64,000 bases of DNA from an uncultured Aquimarina sp. (GTDB lineage: Bacteria > Bacteroidota > Bacteroidia > Flavobacteriales > Flavobacteriaceae): the NCBI RefSeq assembly GCF_947492965.1, contig NZ_CANLOZ010000003.1:186001-250000 (forward strand), written 5' to 3'. Made by a program: the position numbers and the translations under genes. A model generated the notes under the pieces. The model was not told the DNA's origin. It saw nothing but the letters and a program-made list of their open reading frames with translations, and did no database searches. Below are positions 8,904-18,995 of the stretch, in pieces. How positions within the stretch are numbered: position 1 is the stretch's first letter; each line of letters begins with the position of its first letter.

Positions 8904-9935
8904 ATGATTAACGAAAATCCCCATAGAAGATATAACATACTAACAGGAGAATGGGTTTTAGTATCTCCTCATCGTACTAAACGGCCATGGCAAGGAAAAG
9001 AAGAAAAACAATCTATAGTCCAGAGACCTTCTTATGATCCGAATTGCTATCTGTGTCCAGGAAATACTAGAGCAAGTGGAGCTTCAAATCCCCAATATGA
9101 AGGACCTTATAGTTTTGTAAATGACTTTTCTGCCTTGTTGTCTGAAACTCCAAAAGAGGTTTTTTCCGAAGGATTGTTGAAAGGAGTATCTGAAAGAGGG
9201 GTTTGTAAAGTAGTTTGCTTTTCTCCTGATCATTCTTTGACATTGCCTATAATGAAGGTAGAAGAGATTCAGAATGTCGTTAAACTATGGAAAAGGGAAT
9301 ATGAGGAATTAAGTGAGGTGTCATATATCAATCATATTCAGATATTTGAAAATAAAGGAGATGTCATGGGGTGCAGTAATCCTCATCCTCATGGTCAAAT
9401 ATGGGCTCAAGAGTCTATTCCGCTAGAAGTTTCTAAGAAAACAGCGCAAATGAAGAAATATTGGCTTGATACGAATCAAAGTTTATTACAAGCCTACTTA
9501 AAACAGGAATTGGAGACAAGAGAAAGAATAATTTTAGAAAATGATCACTTCGTTTCTCTGGTACCATATTGGGCAATTTGGCCTTATGAAACTATGATAT
9601 TACCAAAAGAACAGAAACGAAGTATTAAAGAGCTAAATGAAAAGGAGATAGCTTCGTTTGCACAAATCATAAAGGATTTAACCATTAGATATGATAATTT
9701 ATTCAATTGCAGTTTTCCATATTCTGCAGGGATTCATCAAGCTCCAACAGATGGAGACCCTCATGAAGAATGGCATTTTCATATGTCCTTTTATCCTCCA
9801 TTATTAAGGTCAGCAACCGTAAAAAAGTTTATGGTAGGTTATGAGATGTTTGCAGATCCACAGCGTGATATTACGGCAGAACAAGCAGCAGAAACATTAA
9901 AATCCTTATCAACAGTACATTATACTACAGGATAA
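8904..9935 (+). CDS. galT: Galactose-1-phosphate uridylyltransferase
   Basis: 343 residues, usual length for family I GalT. It transfers UMP from UDP-glucose to galactose-1-phosphate, the second Leloir step. The active-site motif HPHPHG-type is present as NPHPHGQIW, the zinc-binding CYLCPGN is near residue 48, and the HEEWHFHMSFYPP motif of the second metal site is near the C-terminus. It starts 20 bp after galK on the same strand, so the two are co-transcribed. No galE is seen in the window. Confidence 0.95.
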   Translation: MINENPHRRYNILTGEWVLVSPHRTKRPWQGKEEKQSIVQRPSYDPNCYLCPGNTRASGASNPQYEGPYSFVNDFSALLSETPKEVFSEGLLKGVSERGVCKVVCFSPDHSLTLPIMKVEEIQNVVKLWKREYEELSEVSYINHIQIFENKGDVMGCSNPHPHGQIWAQESIPLEVSKKTAQMKKYWLDTNQSLLQAYLKQELETRERIILENDHFVSLVPYWAIWPYETMILPKEQKRSIKELNEKEIASFAQIIKDLTIRYDNLFNCSFPYSAGIHQAPTDGDPHEEWHFHMSFYPPLLRSATVKKFMVGYEMFADPQRDITAEQAAETLKSLSTVHYTTG

Positions 9936-9966
9936 TTTTCTTTAAGCGGTGGATAAAAAGTGAGAT

Positions 9967-10995
9967 ATGAGTAATCAAATGATGACATTAAAAAAACTTG
10001 CAGAGCTATCTAATTTTTCGGTTTCTACCGTGTCAAAAGCATTGGCTGATAACCCTGAGATTAGTATAAAGACCAAAAATAAAATCAAAAAGCTGGCAGA
10101 ATTTTACAATTATAAACCAAACATAACTGCCAAAAACCTAAAAGAGAGAAAAACAAGAGCTATAGGAGTGATAATTCCTAATATTTTGGCTCATTTTTTC
10201 GCTAAAGTTTTATCTGGTATTGAAAAAGAGGCAACAGAAAAAGGATATAATATTATTACCTGTATCTCGGATGAATCTTTTGAAAAAGAAGTAAAAAGTA
10301 TAGAAATGCTAGCAAATGGAAGTGTTGATGGATTTATCATATCGATATCTAAAGAGACTTTCGTAAAAGAGAATTATAAGCATTTGCAAGGAGCTATAGA
10401 TAAAGGATTACCTATATCCATGTTTGATAGGGTGACTGATAAAGTTTATTGTGATAAAGTTGTTATTAACGATTTTCAATCTTCTTATACCGCTACAGAA
10501 AAGCTAATCAAATCGGGTTGTAAAAATGTTGTTTTTGTAACGCCAATTCATCATACAAGTGTAGGATTAGATAGGGTAAGTGGATATGAAAAAGCATTAA
10601 AGGACATATTAAAAAGAAAAGGGAAGCCTAAGGTTTTGGTAATTGAAGATTACCAAAAGTTTACAGATAGCTTTACAGCGTTTTTAAAGGATAATAAAGT
10701 AGATGGTGTTGTTGCGGCTGATGAACTCTCTGGAATTTATACAATGAATTTGTTAATTGGTGCGGGTCATAGAGTTCCCGAAGATGTTTCTGTTATTGGC
10801 TTTACTGACGGGATTCTTGCGGGTAATAGTAATCCTCCTTTGACAACTGTAGATCAAAGAGCTGTAGAACTTGGAAAAGTAGCTGCTAATAATATAATTA
10901 GTAGGTTAGAAGATAACCAGAAGGAAGCTATTACCTATGAAACTACAGTACTGGAAACTTATCTAATAGAAAGAGGTTCTACAAAATTTAAGTAG
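9967..10995 (+). CDS. LacI-family transcriptional regulator
   Basis: 342 residues. The N-terminal helix-turn-helix (TLKKLAELSNFSVSTVSKAL, residues 6-25) and hinge helix 'NITAKNLKERKTRAIGVIIPN' are classic LacI family, followed by a periplasmic-binding-protein-like effector domain (about 60-340). It follows galT by 31 bp and probably belongs to the gal transcript. The effector is unknown; galactose or an agar-derived sugar would fit the context. The targets may lie elsewhere in the locus. Confidence 0.9.
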   Translation: MSNQMMTLKKLAELSNFSVSTVSKALADNPEISIKTKNKIKKLAEFYNYKPNITAKNLKERKTRAIGVIIPNILAHFFAKVLSGIEKEATEKGYNIITCISDESFEKEVKSIEMLANGSVDGFIISISKETFVKENYKHLQGAIDKGLPISMFDRVTDKVYCDKVVINDFQSSYTATEKLIKSGCKNVVFVTPIHHTSVGLDRVSGYEKALKDILKRKGKPKVLVIEDYQKFTDSFTAFLKDNKVDGVVAADELSGIYTMNLLIGAGHRVPEDVSVIGFTDGILAGNSNPPLTTVDQRAVELGKVAANNIISRLEDNQKEAITYETTVLETYLIERGSTKFK

Positions 10996-11004
10996 TAAAT
11001 CAAT

Positions 11005-12630
11005 CTATTCTATTTCTATAGTTATTGGCCAGCCAATAAATTGTTTAGCCCCTTTTTTACGAACGTCTTCAAACCTTGGCCAGCACTCAAAGGTTACAGT
11101 TTTTTCATTTTTTCGAAATCTAATCATACCATAACCAGCCCCGTTCGAAGGGCTATCAGGATTGGCATAAGCGTGCATAGTAATCTTGTTATGAAAGCCA
11201 TCTAGATATTTGCCGATCCAAGGAAGCTTATCAGAAGATGTAGCAGGTTTTGCATCTTCTGGCCACCACCATCGGCTGTAAAAGTTGTTTACAATGGCAG
11301 GTACAACAAAAGCCCAAGGACCATCATCATATGACTCAATTCCATGTTGTATTACGGTTGCGAGATGCTGATCGCCAGCAATGTGTATTGCATTGGAATT
11401 TTTTATCGCTTCTAAAGCTCTGTTCCTTCCCTTTTGTGGCCATCCGTTAGAGTCCATATCTGCGTGTAATCTGTTGTCCAACGAACCATGTAAATGTGCT
11501 CCTCCACAGAATCCAGTTTGAGATAAAACTACTTTAAAATCGGTTGTCTGTTGATTGCTACCCCAAGATTTTAAGAATTCAAGTTGCCGATTCCCTAATA
11601 ATTCTAATCCCTCTAGATCTACAGTGTTAGGATCATAATTAGGGTCTCTAATATGATCAGGTCTTGGGCCAATTTGAGGAATCTTACCCTTTGGGCCTGA
11701 TTTAAATTTTCTATCCTCAATAATGGCGAAATCAACACCTCCCCAAATCAAATTAGTATAATAAACTCCAATATCCTGCTGTATTGGTGTTGGATCATAC
11801 GGATCTGGAAGATGAGCGGTTTGACATCTTTCAACCATTTTTACATATTCAGGATGATAAAAGTAACCACCATCATCTCCGGCCATAGTAGAAGCTTTCT
11901 TACCATATTCGCCCCATAAATTTCCTTGTCCTATATCATGATCATCAGGTATGGTGATACAAGGTCTGTTTCTAAAAACTTCTCTAAACTGCAATCCAAA
12001 TTTCAACCAAGCAGCAGTATGCTCTTGGTGATCATATGATTGATCCCCAGCAAAAAAGACTAAATCAGGATCCTGAAAATTTATGTTTCGTATATAATTA
12101 TCTCTATCACCTCTATCTTTGTTGCTATTACAAGAAAGAGCAGCCAAAGTAATTTCGTCTTTATCTGTAGGATCTCTTCTAATAACACCTTCATACCTAG
12201 CTTCAGTGCTATGTAAAATTCGATAAGATATATTTTCTTTATAGTTCCAATTATTGATTCTAAAAGTAGCTGACCAACCAAGTTCGTTCACCATTTTTTT
12301 CTGGACTTCTCTCCATGTTCCATTTTCTTTGATTTCTAACCGAACTTCTCTAGTTTCATCTGGATACAGCGGGAATAGTTGTGCTGTTAATTTAAGAGTT
12401 TCATTACTAACTGTATAAATTCCAAATGCAATAACTTCTCCTCTTGGAACTTTTACATCAATGATGGTGTTCGACTTTCTATTCCACCAATCATTTGTGG
12501 CAATGGTATCAATACCTGTAAAAGGTGATTCTATATATGTAGGGTCAGATGCTGTTTCTTTTTGTGATTTTTTATTGGAACATCCTAGAAGCAAGGTAGA
12601 TAAAATAAGGAAATAGCAGGCTTTTTTCAT
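11005..12630 (-). CDS. PhoD-like metallophosphatase lipoprotein
   Basis: 541 residues. The lipoprotein signal ends at Cys17 (STLLLGCSNK). An Ig-like N-terminal domain precedes a PhoD-type calcineurin-like metallophosphatase domain with LSCNSN, VFFAGDQSYDHQ, TIPDDHDIGQGN, 'LSQTGFCGGAHLHG' and 'HIAGDQHLATV', the expected metal ligands. PhoD enzymes are Ca/Fe-dependent phosphodiesterases or phosphatases; the true substrate here is unknown. The gene lies inside the agar locus between gal genes and the cytochrome module. Its promoter carries the same 17-bp box as susC and the GH2 operon, which argues for co-induction with polysaccharide use rather than with phosphate starvation. Confidence 0.85.
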   Translation of the reverse strand: MKKACYFLILSTLLLGCSNKKSQKETASDPTYIESPFTGIDTIATNDWWNRKSNTIIDVKVPRGEVIAFGIYTVSNETLKLTAQLFPLYPDETREVRLEIKENGTWREVQKKMVNELGWSATFRINNWNYKENISYRILHSTEARYEGVIRRDPTDKDEITLAALSCNSNKDRGDRDNYIRNINFQDPDLVFFAGDQSYDHQEHTAAWLKFGLQFREVFRNRPCITIPDDHDIGQGNLWGEYGKKASTMAGDDGGYFYHPEYVKMVERCQTAHLPDPYDPTPIQQDIGVYYTNLIWGGVDFAIIEDRKFKSGPKGKIPQIGPRPDHIRDPNYDPNTVDLEGLELLGNRQLEFLKSWGSNQQTTDFKVVLSQTGFCGGAHLHGSLDNRLHADMDSNGWPQKGRNRALEAIKNSNAIHIAGDQHLATVIQHGIESYDDGPWAFVVPAIVNNFYSRWWWPEDAKPATSSDKLPWIGKYLDGFHNKITMHAYANPDSPSNGAGYGMIRFRKNEKTVTFECWPRFEDVRKKGAKQFIGWPITIEIE

Positions 12631-12680
12631 GATTGGAAATATGAATATAAAAGTTGTGGTTGTGTTATTTATTAGAAATT

Positions 12681-12735
12681 GAAAATTACAAAGTTCTCTA
12701 GTTTGTTAAAAAAAATAGACTGGACAAAAACTAAA
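12681..12735 (-). promoter_or_regulatory. PhoD-gene promoter with shared 17-bp box
   Basis: On the minus strand the box TTTAGTTTTTGTCCAGT (12735-12719) is followed, 31 bp on, by TAATTTTC (12688-12681), a near match to TAnnTTTG. It fits the same arrangement as the other box promoters within one base pair. Confidence 0.5.
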
Positions 12736-12948
12736 CAAGAAGAAAATGTGAAGAATTGCTACTAAAAAATTATTTACAATTTCTTCTTAGTAGTAAAGGC
12801 CTTTTGTTTTGTTTTTCAGTACTTCTAGCTAAAAAATTCTGATCAAAAACTAGATACTATAAACATCTTGTCTTATTCGATTTTTCTTACAAATTGATGA
12901 GATTTTTACTGATTTATTCATATCGGTTTAGTTTTAAAACAGTGATTG

Positions 12949-13004
12949 TATAGTTTTTGTTCAGTCGATGTAGTCAACTTAAAATTGATGATATAGTAGT
13001 TTTG
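12949..13004 (+). promoter_or_regulatory. Cytochrome-module promoter with shared 17-bp box
   Basis: The box TATAGTTTTTGTTCAGT (12949-12965) ends 32 bp before TAGTTTTG (12997-13004), a perfect TAnnTTTG element. The start codon is at 13037. This is the most divergent box of the set but has the best -7. Confidence 0.55.
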
Positions 13005-13036
13005 GTCCAATAATGTTGTGGAATAATTAATAAAAA

Positions 13037-16000
13037 ATGAAAAAAGGTTATTTTTTGACAATACTGTTTCTTTTGAATATCTGTATAGGTTGTAAGCCTT
13101 CATTGCCAGAAAAAGTAGCTGATGCATATGAGAAACTTCCTAAAACTATAGATTATAATACGCATGTAAAACCAATTCTATCTGATAAATGTTTTGCATG
13201 TCATGGTCCTGATAAAGCAAAGATCTCTGCGGGTTTACAATTACATTCCGAGGAAACTGCTTTTCTGGAATTACCAGAATCACCTGGTAAATTTGCTATA
13301 GATCCGGGAAATTTAAAAAAATCGGAAGTTTTTCATAGAATTTTGTCCGAAGATCCTAAACTCGTGATGCCCACTCCAGAATCCTATCTAAAACTCTCTT
13401 CTGAAGAAAAAGCAATTTTGATTAGGTGGATAGAAGAAGGCGCAGAATATAAAGATCATTGGGCCTTTATTACTCCAAGCAAACCAGAGATACCACGTAT
13501 AGAAAATAGAACTTTAGAAAAAAATCCGATTGACAATTTTGTAATCAAAAAACTATCTGAAAACAATTTAAATCTATCAAAAAAAGCTAGTAAAGAGTTG
13601 TTATTAAGAAGAGTCTCCCTTGATCTTACTGGTTTGCCACCAACCAAGGAGGAATTGCTTGGTTTTTTGAATGATGCAAGCTCCAATGCCTATGAAAAGC
13701 AGGTTGATAGACTTTTGGCTTCAAAACATTATGGAGAAAAGATGGCAATCGATTGGTTGGATGTCGCAAGATATGCAGATACGCACGGATATTTTGTAGA
13801 TCGCTATCGTGATATGAGTCCTTGGAGAGATTGGGTAATTAACTCTTTTAATGAAAACATGCCTTATGATCAATTCATAACTTGGCAGTTAGCCGGTGAT
13901 TTATTAGAAAACCCTACTAAAGACCAAATCTTGGCCACTGGATTTAACAGACTACACCCCCAGAATTTAGAAGGTGGTATTATCGATGAAGAATTTAGAG
14001 TAGAGTATGTTTCTGATAGAACCAATGTCGTAGGACAAGGTATCATGGGATTAACCGTTGCCTGTGCTAAATGTCATGATCATAAATACGATCCGATTTC
14101 TCAAAAAAATTACTTTGAATTATTCGGTTTTTTTAATCAGGTAAATGAATCTGGTCAAATTCCATGGGATTGGTCAATGCCCGTTCCTACGATGTTACTT
14201 CCGACCAAAGAAGAAGAACAAATGATAGCCTACATTGATGATCTTGTAAATAATTCTCAGCGTAAAATAGAACGTGTCACGGAAAGTGAAAAAGAAAAAG
14301 TAAATCAGTGGATTGCTAAAGAAAAATATCGAAGAGATTCATTTACAGATTCTAAACATTTGGTAGCATATTATGACTTCGAGAATTCTTCTTTGCGAAA
14401 CAATTTAAATTATTTAGATAAAGGGGAAATGAAAACCCAGTTTGCTGGAAATCAAAAAATTGTTCTAAAAGAAGGATATAAAGGAAGGGGACTTCAGTTT
14501 GATGGTGATGCGTGGTTAGATTTAGATAAAGTGGGAGTTTTCCAGAGAAGTGAGAATTTCAGTATTGGAATACGTGTTTTTATTCCGAAGGATCTCAAAG
14601 AAGGAGTAATTTTTCATAAAGCACAAGGGACAAGATTACATAGTTATCGTGGATATCATCTGTCGATTACAGAAGACAACACTTTTGAGTTACTGCTAGC
14701 GCATGTTTGGCCAGATAATGCTATCGTAGAGACCACGATTAAAGAAGTGCCGAGAGAAGAATGGGTTCAACTAACAATGACTTATGATGGATCTAGCAAA
14801 GCTAGTGGATTAAAGTTGTACGTGAATGGAGAGCATATGCAAACTAATGTAGTAATTGACAACCTATATAAAGATATTATATTTCATGATTTAGAGGATT
14901 ATATTTATCCAGAACCCATAGAACCTGGTTTACAAATCGGAGCTAGATGGCGTGGTAAGGGAATTGCAGGAGCAATCGTAGATGAATTAAAAGTATTTAG
15001 CAAAGAGCTAACTCCTTTGGAAGTCTTAAAACTTTCTGATACTAAGCTTTTGAAACCTTTGATTTCAAAAACATCCAAAGAACTCTCAGATACCGATAAA
15101 AAACTGCTCACGGACTATTATTTATCCGTAAAATCCATTCCAACGAGAGAAGCCATTTCGTCTCTTCAAAAAGTTCGAACGATCCAAGCAGATAGCGCAG
15201 ATAACATTAAGGAGATAATGGTAATGAAAGATTCTCCAGGACTCAGGAAAACATATTTATTAGAAAGAGGACAATATGATGCTCATGGAGAAGAAGTTTT
15301 CTCAAATACGCCAAGCAGTTTGCCCGCAATGTCAGAAGATTTACCAAAAAACAGATTAGGATTAGCTAAGTGGCTAACAGATCCTAAACATCCATTAACA
15401 GCAAGAGTAGCTGTAAACAGGTATTGGCAGAATTTCTTCGGAAAAGGAATTGTAGAAACGTCCGAAGATTTTGGTAATCAAGGAAGCTTACCAACACATC
15501 CTGAGTTACTGGATTGGTTAGCAACTAATTTTATAGAGTCTGGATGGGATCTAAAAGCATTAAATAAACAGATTGTGATGTCTCAAACCTATCAGCAAGA
15601 TTCTAATGTTTCTGAGGAATTAAGAGAGATAGACCCTGATAATTTACTATTGGCTCGAGGACCATCTAAACGGTTGTCTGGGGAAATGCTTCGTGATAAT
15701 GCCTTAGTAGCAAGTGGATTGTTAAACGCTAAAATAGGAGGCGAAAGTGTAAAACCATACCAACCAAAAGGACTTTGGAAGATGACGCACTTACCTTACA
15801 AAAGAGATACTGGAGATAAGTTATACAGAAGAAGTTTATACACTATCTGGAAAAGAACAGCTCCCAATCCTACCATTGCAACATTTGATGCTTCGACTAG
15901 AGAAATATGTATGACTAGAAGACAAGAAACGAATACTCCTTTGCAAGCTTTAGTGTTGCTAAATGATCCTACATACATTGAAGCTTCTAAAGTAATGGGT

Positions 16001-16276
16001 AAAAATATGACAGCCTTTGCTTCTGTAGAAGAAGGTATTAAAGATATCTATATCCGATTAACAGGAAGACAGATATCTCAAAAGGAGTTACAGTTATTAG
16101 TTACTCTTCAACAGGAAGAATATGATAGGTTTAATAGTAATATTTCAAAAGCAAAAGGCTGGTTGGCATCAGGAGATTTTGCTTTTGATCCAGATGATAA
16201 CCTATCGATGATCGCAGCAAATGCGATAGTTGCCAGCACCATTATGAATTCTGATGCCACCATAACTAAAAGATAA
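13037..16276 (+). CDS. Planctomycete-type cytochrome c lipoprotein (PSCyt1-DUF1549-LamG-DUF1553)
   Basis: 1079 residues. A lipoprotein signal (NICIGCKPS, Cys19) is followed by a PSCyt1 haem-c domain with CFACH (Cys52-Cys55-His56). DUF1549/PSCyt2 spans about 160-365 and carries a second haem motif, CAKCH (Cys343-His347). A concanavalin/LamG-like domain lies around 465-660, and DUF1553/PSD1 around 780-1040. This architecture is common in Planctomycetes and scattered in marine Bacteroidota, where no reaction is established. It should sit in the periplasm or on the outer membrane and carry out electron transfer, perhaps oxidation of a carbohydrate held by the LamG-like domain (inference). First gene of a four-gene unit, 7 bp ahead of the DUF1501 gene. 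Confidence 0.9.
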   Translation: MKKGYFLTILFLLNICIGCKPSLPEKVADAYEKLPKTIDYNTHVKPILSDKCFACHGPDKAKISAGLQLHSEETAFLELPESPGKFAIDPGNLKKSEVFHRILSEDPKLVMPTPESYLKLSSEEKAILIRWIEEGAEYKDHWAFITPSKPEIPRIENRTLEKNPIDNFVIKKLSENNLNLSKKASKELLLRRVSLDLTGLPPTKEELLGFLNDASSNAYEKQVDRLLASKHYGEKMAIDWLDVARYADTHGYFVDRYRDMSPWRDWVINSFNENMPYDQFITWQLAGDLLENPTKDQILATGFNRLHPQNLEGGIIDEEFRVEYVSDRTNVVGQGIMGLTVACAKCHDHKYDPISQKNYFELFGFFNQVNESGQIPWDWSMPVPTMLLPTKEEEQMIAYIDDLVNNSQRKIERVTESEKEKVNQWIAKEKYRRDSFTDSKHLVAYYDFENSSLRNNLNYLDKGEMKTQFAGNQKIVLKEGYKGRGLQFDGDAWLDLDKVGVFQRSENFSIGIRVFIPKDLKEGVIFHKAQGTRLHSYRGYHLSITEDNTFELLLAHVWPDNAIVETTIKEVPREEWVQLTMTYDGSSKASGLKLYVNGEHMQTNVVIDNLYKDIIFHDLEDYIYPEPIEPGLQIGARWRGKGIAGAIVDELKVFSKELTPLEVLKLSDTKLLKPLISKTSKELSDTDKKLLTDYYLSVKSIPTREAISSLQKVRTIQADSADNIKEIMVMKDSPGLRKTYLLERGQYDAHGEEVFSNTPSSLPAMSEDLPKNRLGLAKWLTDPKHPLTARVAVNRYWQNFFGKGIVETSEDFGNQGSLPTHPELLDWLATNFIESGWDLKALNKQIVMSQTYQQDSNVSEELREIDPDNLLLARGPSKRLSGEMLRDNALVASGLLNAKIGGESVKPYQPKGLWKMTHLPYKRDTGDKLYRRSLYTIWKRTAPNPTIATFDASTREICMTRRQETNTPLQALVLLNDPTYIEASKVMGKNMTAFASVEEGIKDIYIRLTGRQISQKELQLLVTLQQEEYDRFNSNISKAKGWLASGDFAFDPDDNLSMIAANAIVASTIMNSDATITKR

Positions 16277-16283
16277 TACGTCT

Positions 16284-17789
16284 ATGTGCGATCACCACGA
16301 CACCTTACGGTCTGATAATAAAGACCTACAACAAGTAGAAAAAATGATGGATAGAAGAGCTTTTCTGACCAAAACGTCTTTAGGTTTTGGTGCTTTGGCT
16401 TTAGGTTCTCTTCTAAATGCGGATAAAGCTTGGAGCGCTGTTAAAAATAACGTTCAACCTGATTTAGGAATGTTTAGCAGAAATGATTTAGGATTACCTC
16501 ATCATGTTCCGAAAGCAAAGAGAGCTATTTATTTATTTCAAAGTGGAGGTCCTTCTCAAATTGAACTTTTTGATTATAAACCGAAGCTAAAAGATTTATT
16601 TGGTCAGGAATTACCAGATTCCGTAAGAAAAGGACAACGTCTTACAGGTATGAGTGCTGATCAAACGTCATTACCTATTGCTCCATCTATTATCGACTTT
16701 AAACAATACGGAGAATCCAGAGCTTGGGTGAGTAGTGCTATGCCTTATTTGTCGGAAGTAGTAGATGATATCTGTTTTATAAAATCGATGCAAACTGATG
16801 CGATTAATCATGATCCTGCAATCACCTTTTTTCAGACAGGTAGTCAGCAGCCAGGAAGACCTTCTATAGGTTCATGGATTAGTTATGGCTTAGGTTCTGA
16901 TAATGAAAACTTACCCACATTTATTACGTTAATCTCTAAAAATGGAGGAGGGCAACCTTTATATGCTCGACTTTGGGGAAATGGTTTTCTACCTACAGAA
17001 CATCAGGGAGTACAATTTAGAAGCGGAAAAGATCCCGTATTGTATCTCACAGATCCTGAAAACTATGATGGTCATAACAGGAGAAACATGTTAGATTATC
17101 TAGGAAAATTGAATGATGTACAACATAGTTTCTACGGAGATCCCGAAATTAATGCCCGAATGTCTCAATACGAGATGGCTTTCCGTATGCAAACATCGAT
17201 TCCTGAAGTAACTGATATGAGTGATGAACCCGAGTATATTTTCGATATGTATGGAAAAGATAGTCGAGATCCAGGTACGTATGCTGCAAATTGCCTTTTA
17301 GGAAGAAAATTGCTGGAAAAAGGAGTCAAATTTGTGCAGTTATATCATCAAGGTTGGGATCAGCATATCGGATGTCCAAAAGGAGTGTTAGGAAATGCCC
17401 GAAAAACAGATCAAGCAAATGCTGCTTTGATCAAGGATTTAAAACAACGAGGTATGTTTGAAGATACTTTGTTGATTTGGGGAGGAGAATTTGGCCGTAC
17501 AGTATACTCGCAAGGAAAACTTACGGCTACAGATTATGGTCGTGATCATCACCCTAAAGCCTTTACCATGTTTATGGCGGGAGCAGGTGTAAAACCTGGA
17601 ATTACCTATGGAGAGACAGATGATTTTAGTTATAATGTAATTAAAGATCCTGTGCATACACACGACTTCCAAGCTACATTACTTCATCTTTTCGGGATTG
17701 ATCATGAACGATTAACCTACAAGCATCAAGGAAGAAGATTCAGATTGACAGATGTACACGGACATATAGTAAAAGATATACTAAGCTAA
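16284..17789 (+). CDS. DUF1501 protein with twin-arginine-like signal
   Basis: 501 residues. The N-terminus contains DRRAFLTKTSLGFGALALG, a Tat-type signal, after about 23 extra residues; a start at 16344 or 16347 would remove them. DUF1501 belongs to the alkaline-phosphatase/sulfatase fold superfamily and almost always neighbours DUF1549/DUF1553 cytochromes, as here. Motifs seen include 'LFQSGGPSQIELFDYKP', 'NHDPAITFFQTG' and 'WGGEFGRTVYSQG'. Its function is unknown; Tat export suggests a folded, cofactor- or metal-containing partner of the preceding cytochrome. Translationally close to both neighbours (7 and 11 bp). Confidence 0.88.
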   Translation: MCDHHDTLRSDNKDLQQVEKMMDRRAFLTKTSLGFGALALGSLLNADKAWSAVKNNVQPDLGMFSRNDLGLPHHVPKAKRAIYLFQSGGPSQIELFDYKPKLKDLFGQELPDSVRKGQRLTGMSADQTSLPIAPSIIDFKQYGESRAWVSSAMPYLSEVVDDICFIKSMQTDAINHDPAITFFQTGSQQPGRPSIGSWISYGLGSDNENLPTFITLISKNGGGQPLYARLWGNGFLPTEHQGVQFRSGKDPVLYLTDPENYDGHNRRNMLDYLGKLNDVQHSFYGDPEINARMSQYEMAFRMQTSIPEVTDMSDEPEYIFDMYGKDSRDPGTYAANCLLGRKLLEKGVKFVQLYHQGWDQHIGCPKGVLGNARKTDQANAALIKDLKQRGMFEDTLLIWGGEFGRTVYSQGKLTATDYGRDHHPKAFTMFMAGAGVKPGITYGETDDFSYNVIKDPVHTHDFQATLLHLFGIDHERLTYKHQGRRFRLTDVHGHIVKDILS

Positions 17790-17800
17790 TTTTTCTTCCC

Positions 17801-18919
17801 ATGAATAAAGAAAATTCAAGACGAGAGTTTATTAAGAATACTACCTTATTAAGTGCAGGTGCGGCGACCGTTCCTTCTTTCGGATTTCATATTCTTAAAA
17901 AGAATACTGTGAACAAGGAAAATATAGTAGGTCACGGAGATTATCAATACAAAATTATAAGAGATTGGGCAGATGTCAGTACGGTAAGAAATCCTATTCT
18001 TAACTGTCATGAGATGCAAATGGATAGCAAGGGCAGATTAATCATGATGGGAGATCATACGGATAATAACATTTTGATTTTTGATAAATCGGGAAAGCTT
18101 TTGGATTATTGGGGTACTGCATATCCAGGAGGACACGGTCTTACGTTATTTGATGAAGGAGGAGAAGATGTATTATTTCTTACGGATTCTGGATGGTTTC
18201 TAGATAAAAATGGGAAATGGATACATCATAATGGAAGAGTTACAAAAACTACCACCGATGGGAAAGTTATTTTTGATATTGGACATCCTCAAACGATTGA
18301 AATTTACAATGCTGGAGATCATTTTTGCCCTACCGAAACGGCCATAGCACCTAACGGAGATATTTATGTAGCAGATGGATATGGAATGGATTATATCATT
18401 CAATACGATGCTAATGGGAAATATATAAGACATTGGGGTGGTAAACAAAATGAAGATCCTAATTATAGATTAGATAATGCTCATGGAGTGGCTATCGATT
18501 ATCGTGATAAAAAGAACCCATTAGTAGTATGTACCTCTAGAAATGAAGAATCTTTTAAATGGTTCACATTAGAAGGGAAATATGTGAAAACGTTGCATTT
18601 GCCAAATATGCAAGTCTGTAGACCTGTTTTCGATGATCAAAATTTATATGCAGGTGTTTGTTGGTCGCAACCTGAAGTCGGACGAACTACTTGGAAAGAT
18701 CATACAGGTTTTGTAACCATTTTAGAAGATGATAAAGTTGTATCTAATCCAGGCGGGACAAAACCTTCATATGTAAATGGAGAATTACAAAAATCATATC
18801 AGCTTAAGCATAAGCCAATTTTACATGGCCATGATGTATGTATTGACGAGGATAAGAACCTATATGTCTGTCAATGGAATGCCAATGGAACGCCTCCATT
18901 AAAATTAGAAAGAGTTTAA
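17801..18919 (+). CDS. Exported NHL/six-bladed beta-propeller protein
   Basis: 372 residues. The N-terminal NSRREFIKNTTLLSAGAATV is a Tat-like signal. The body has repeated propeller-type strands: 'MQMDSKGRLIMMGD', 'TAIAPNGDIYVADGYG', 'HGVAIDYRDKKNPLVV', 'DVCIDEDKNLYVCQWN'. These fit an NHL-type propeller similar to peptidyl-alpha-hydroxyglycine lyase folds or sugar-lactone sensors. No catalytic residues can be assigned. It is the third gene of the module and likely a periplasmic partner or substrate-binding subunit (inference). Confidence 0.8.
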   Translation: MNKENSRREFIKNTTLLSAGAATVPSFGFHILKKNTVNKENIVGHGDYQYKIIRDWADVSTVRNPILNCHEMQMDSKGRLIMMGDHTDNNILIFDKSGKLLDYWGTAYPGGHGLTLFDEGGEDVLFLTDSGWFLDKNGKWIHHNGRVTKTTTDGKVIFDIGHPQTIEIYNAGDHFCPTETAIAPNGDIYVADGYGMDYIIQYDANGKYIRHWGGKQNEDPNYRLDNAHGVAIDYRDKKNPLVVCTSRNEESFKWFTLEGKYVKTLHLPNMQVCRPVFDDQNLYAGVCWSQPEVGRTTWKDHTGFVTILEDDKVVSNPGGTKPSYVNGELQKSYQLKHKPILHGHDVCIDEDKNLYVCQWNANGTPPLKLERV

Positions 18920-18995
18920 GAAAAGTAAAGTAATATTCTCAAACTATGAAGTTGGAGTTTGAGAGCTATTGTAATAAAAATATATAAGAATATTC

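Larger units (their letters stand above)
12631..13036. other. Divergent promoter region between PhoD gene and cytochrome module
   Basis: 406 bp of AT-rich DNA with no credible gene. It contains two divergent box-bearing promoters: 12681-12735 leftward and 12949-13004 rightward. The central part (about 12740-12945) shows nothing I can name. Confidence 0.6.
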
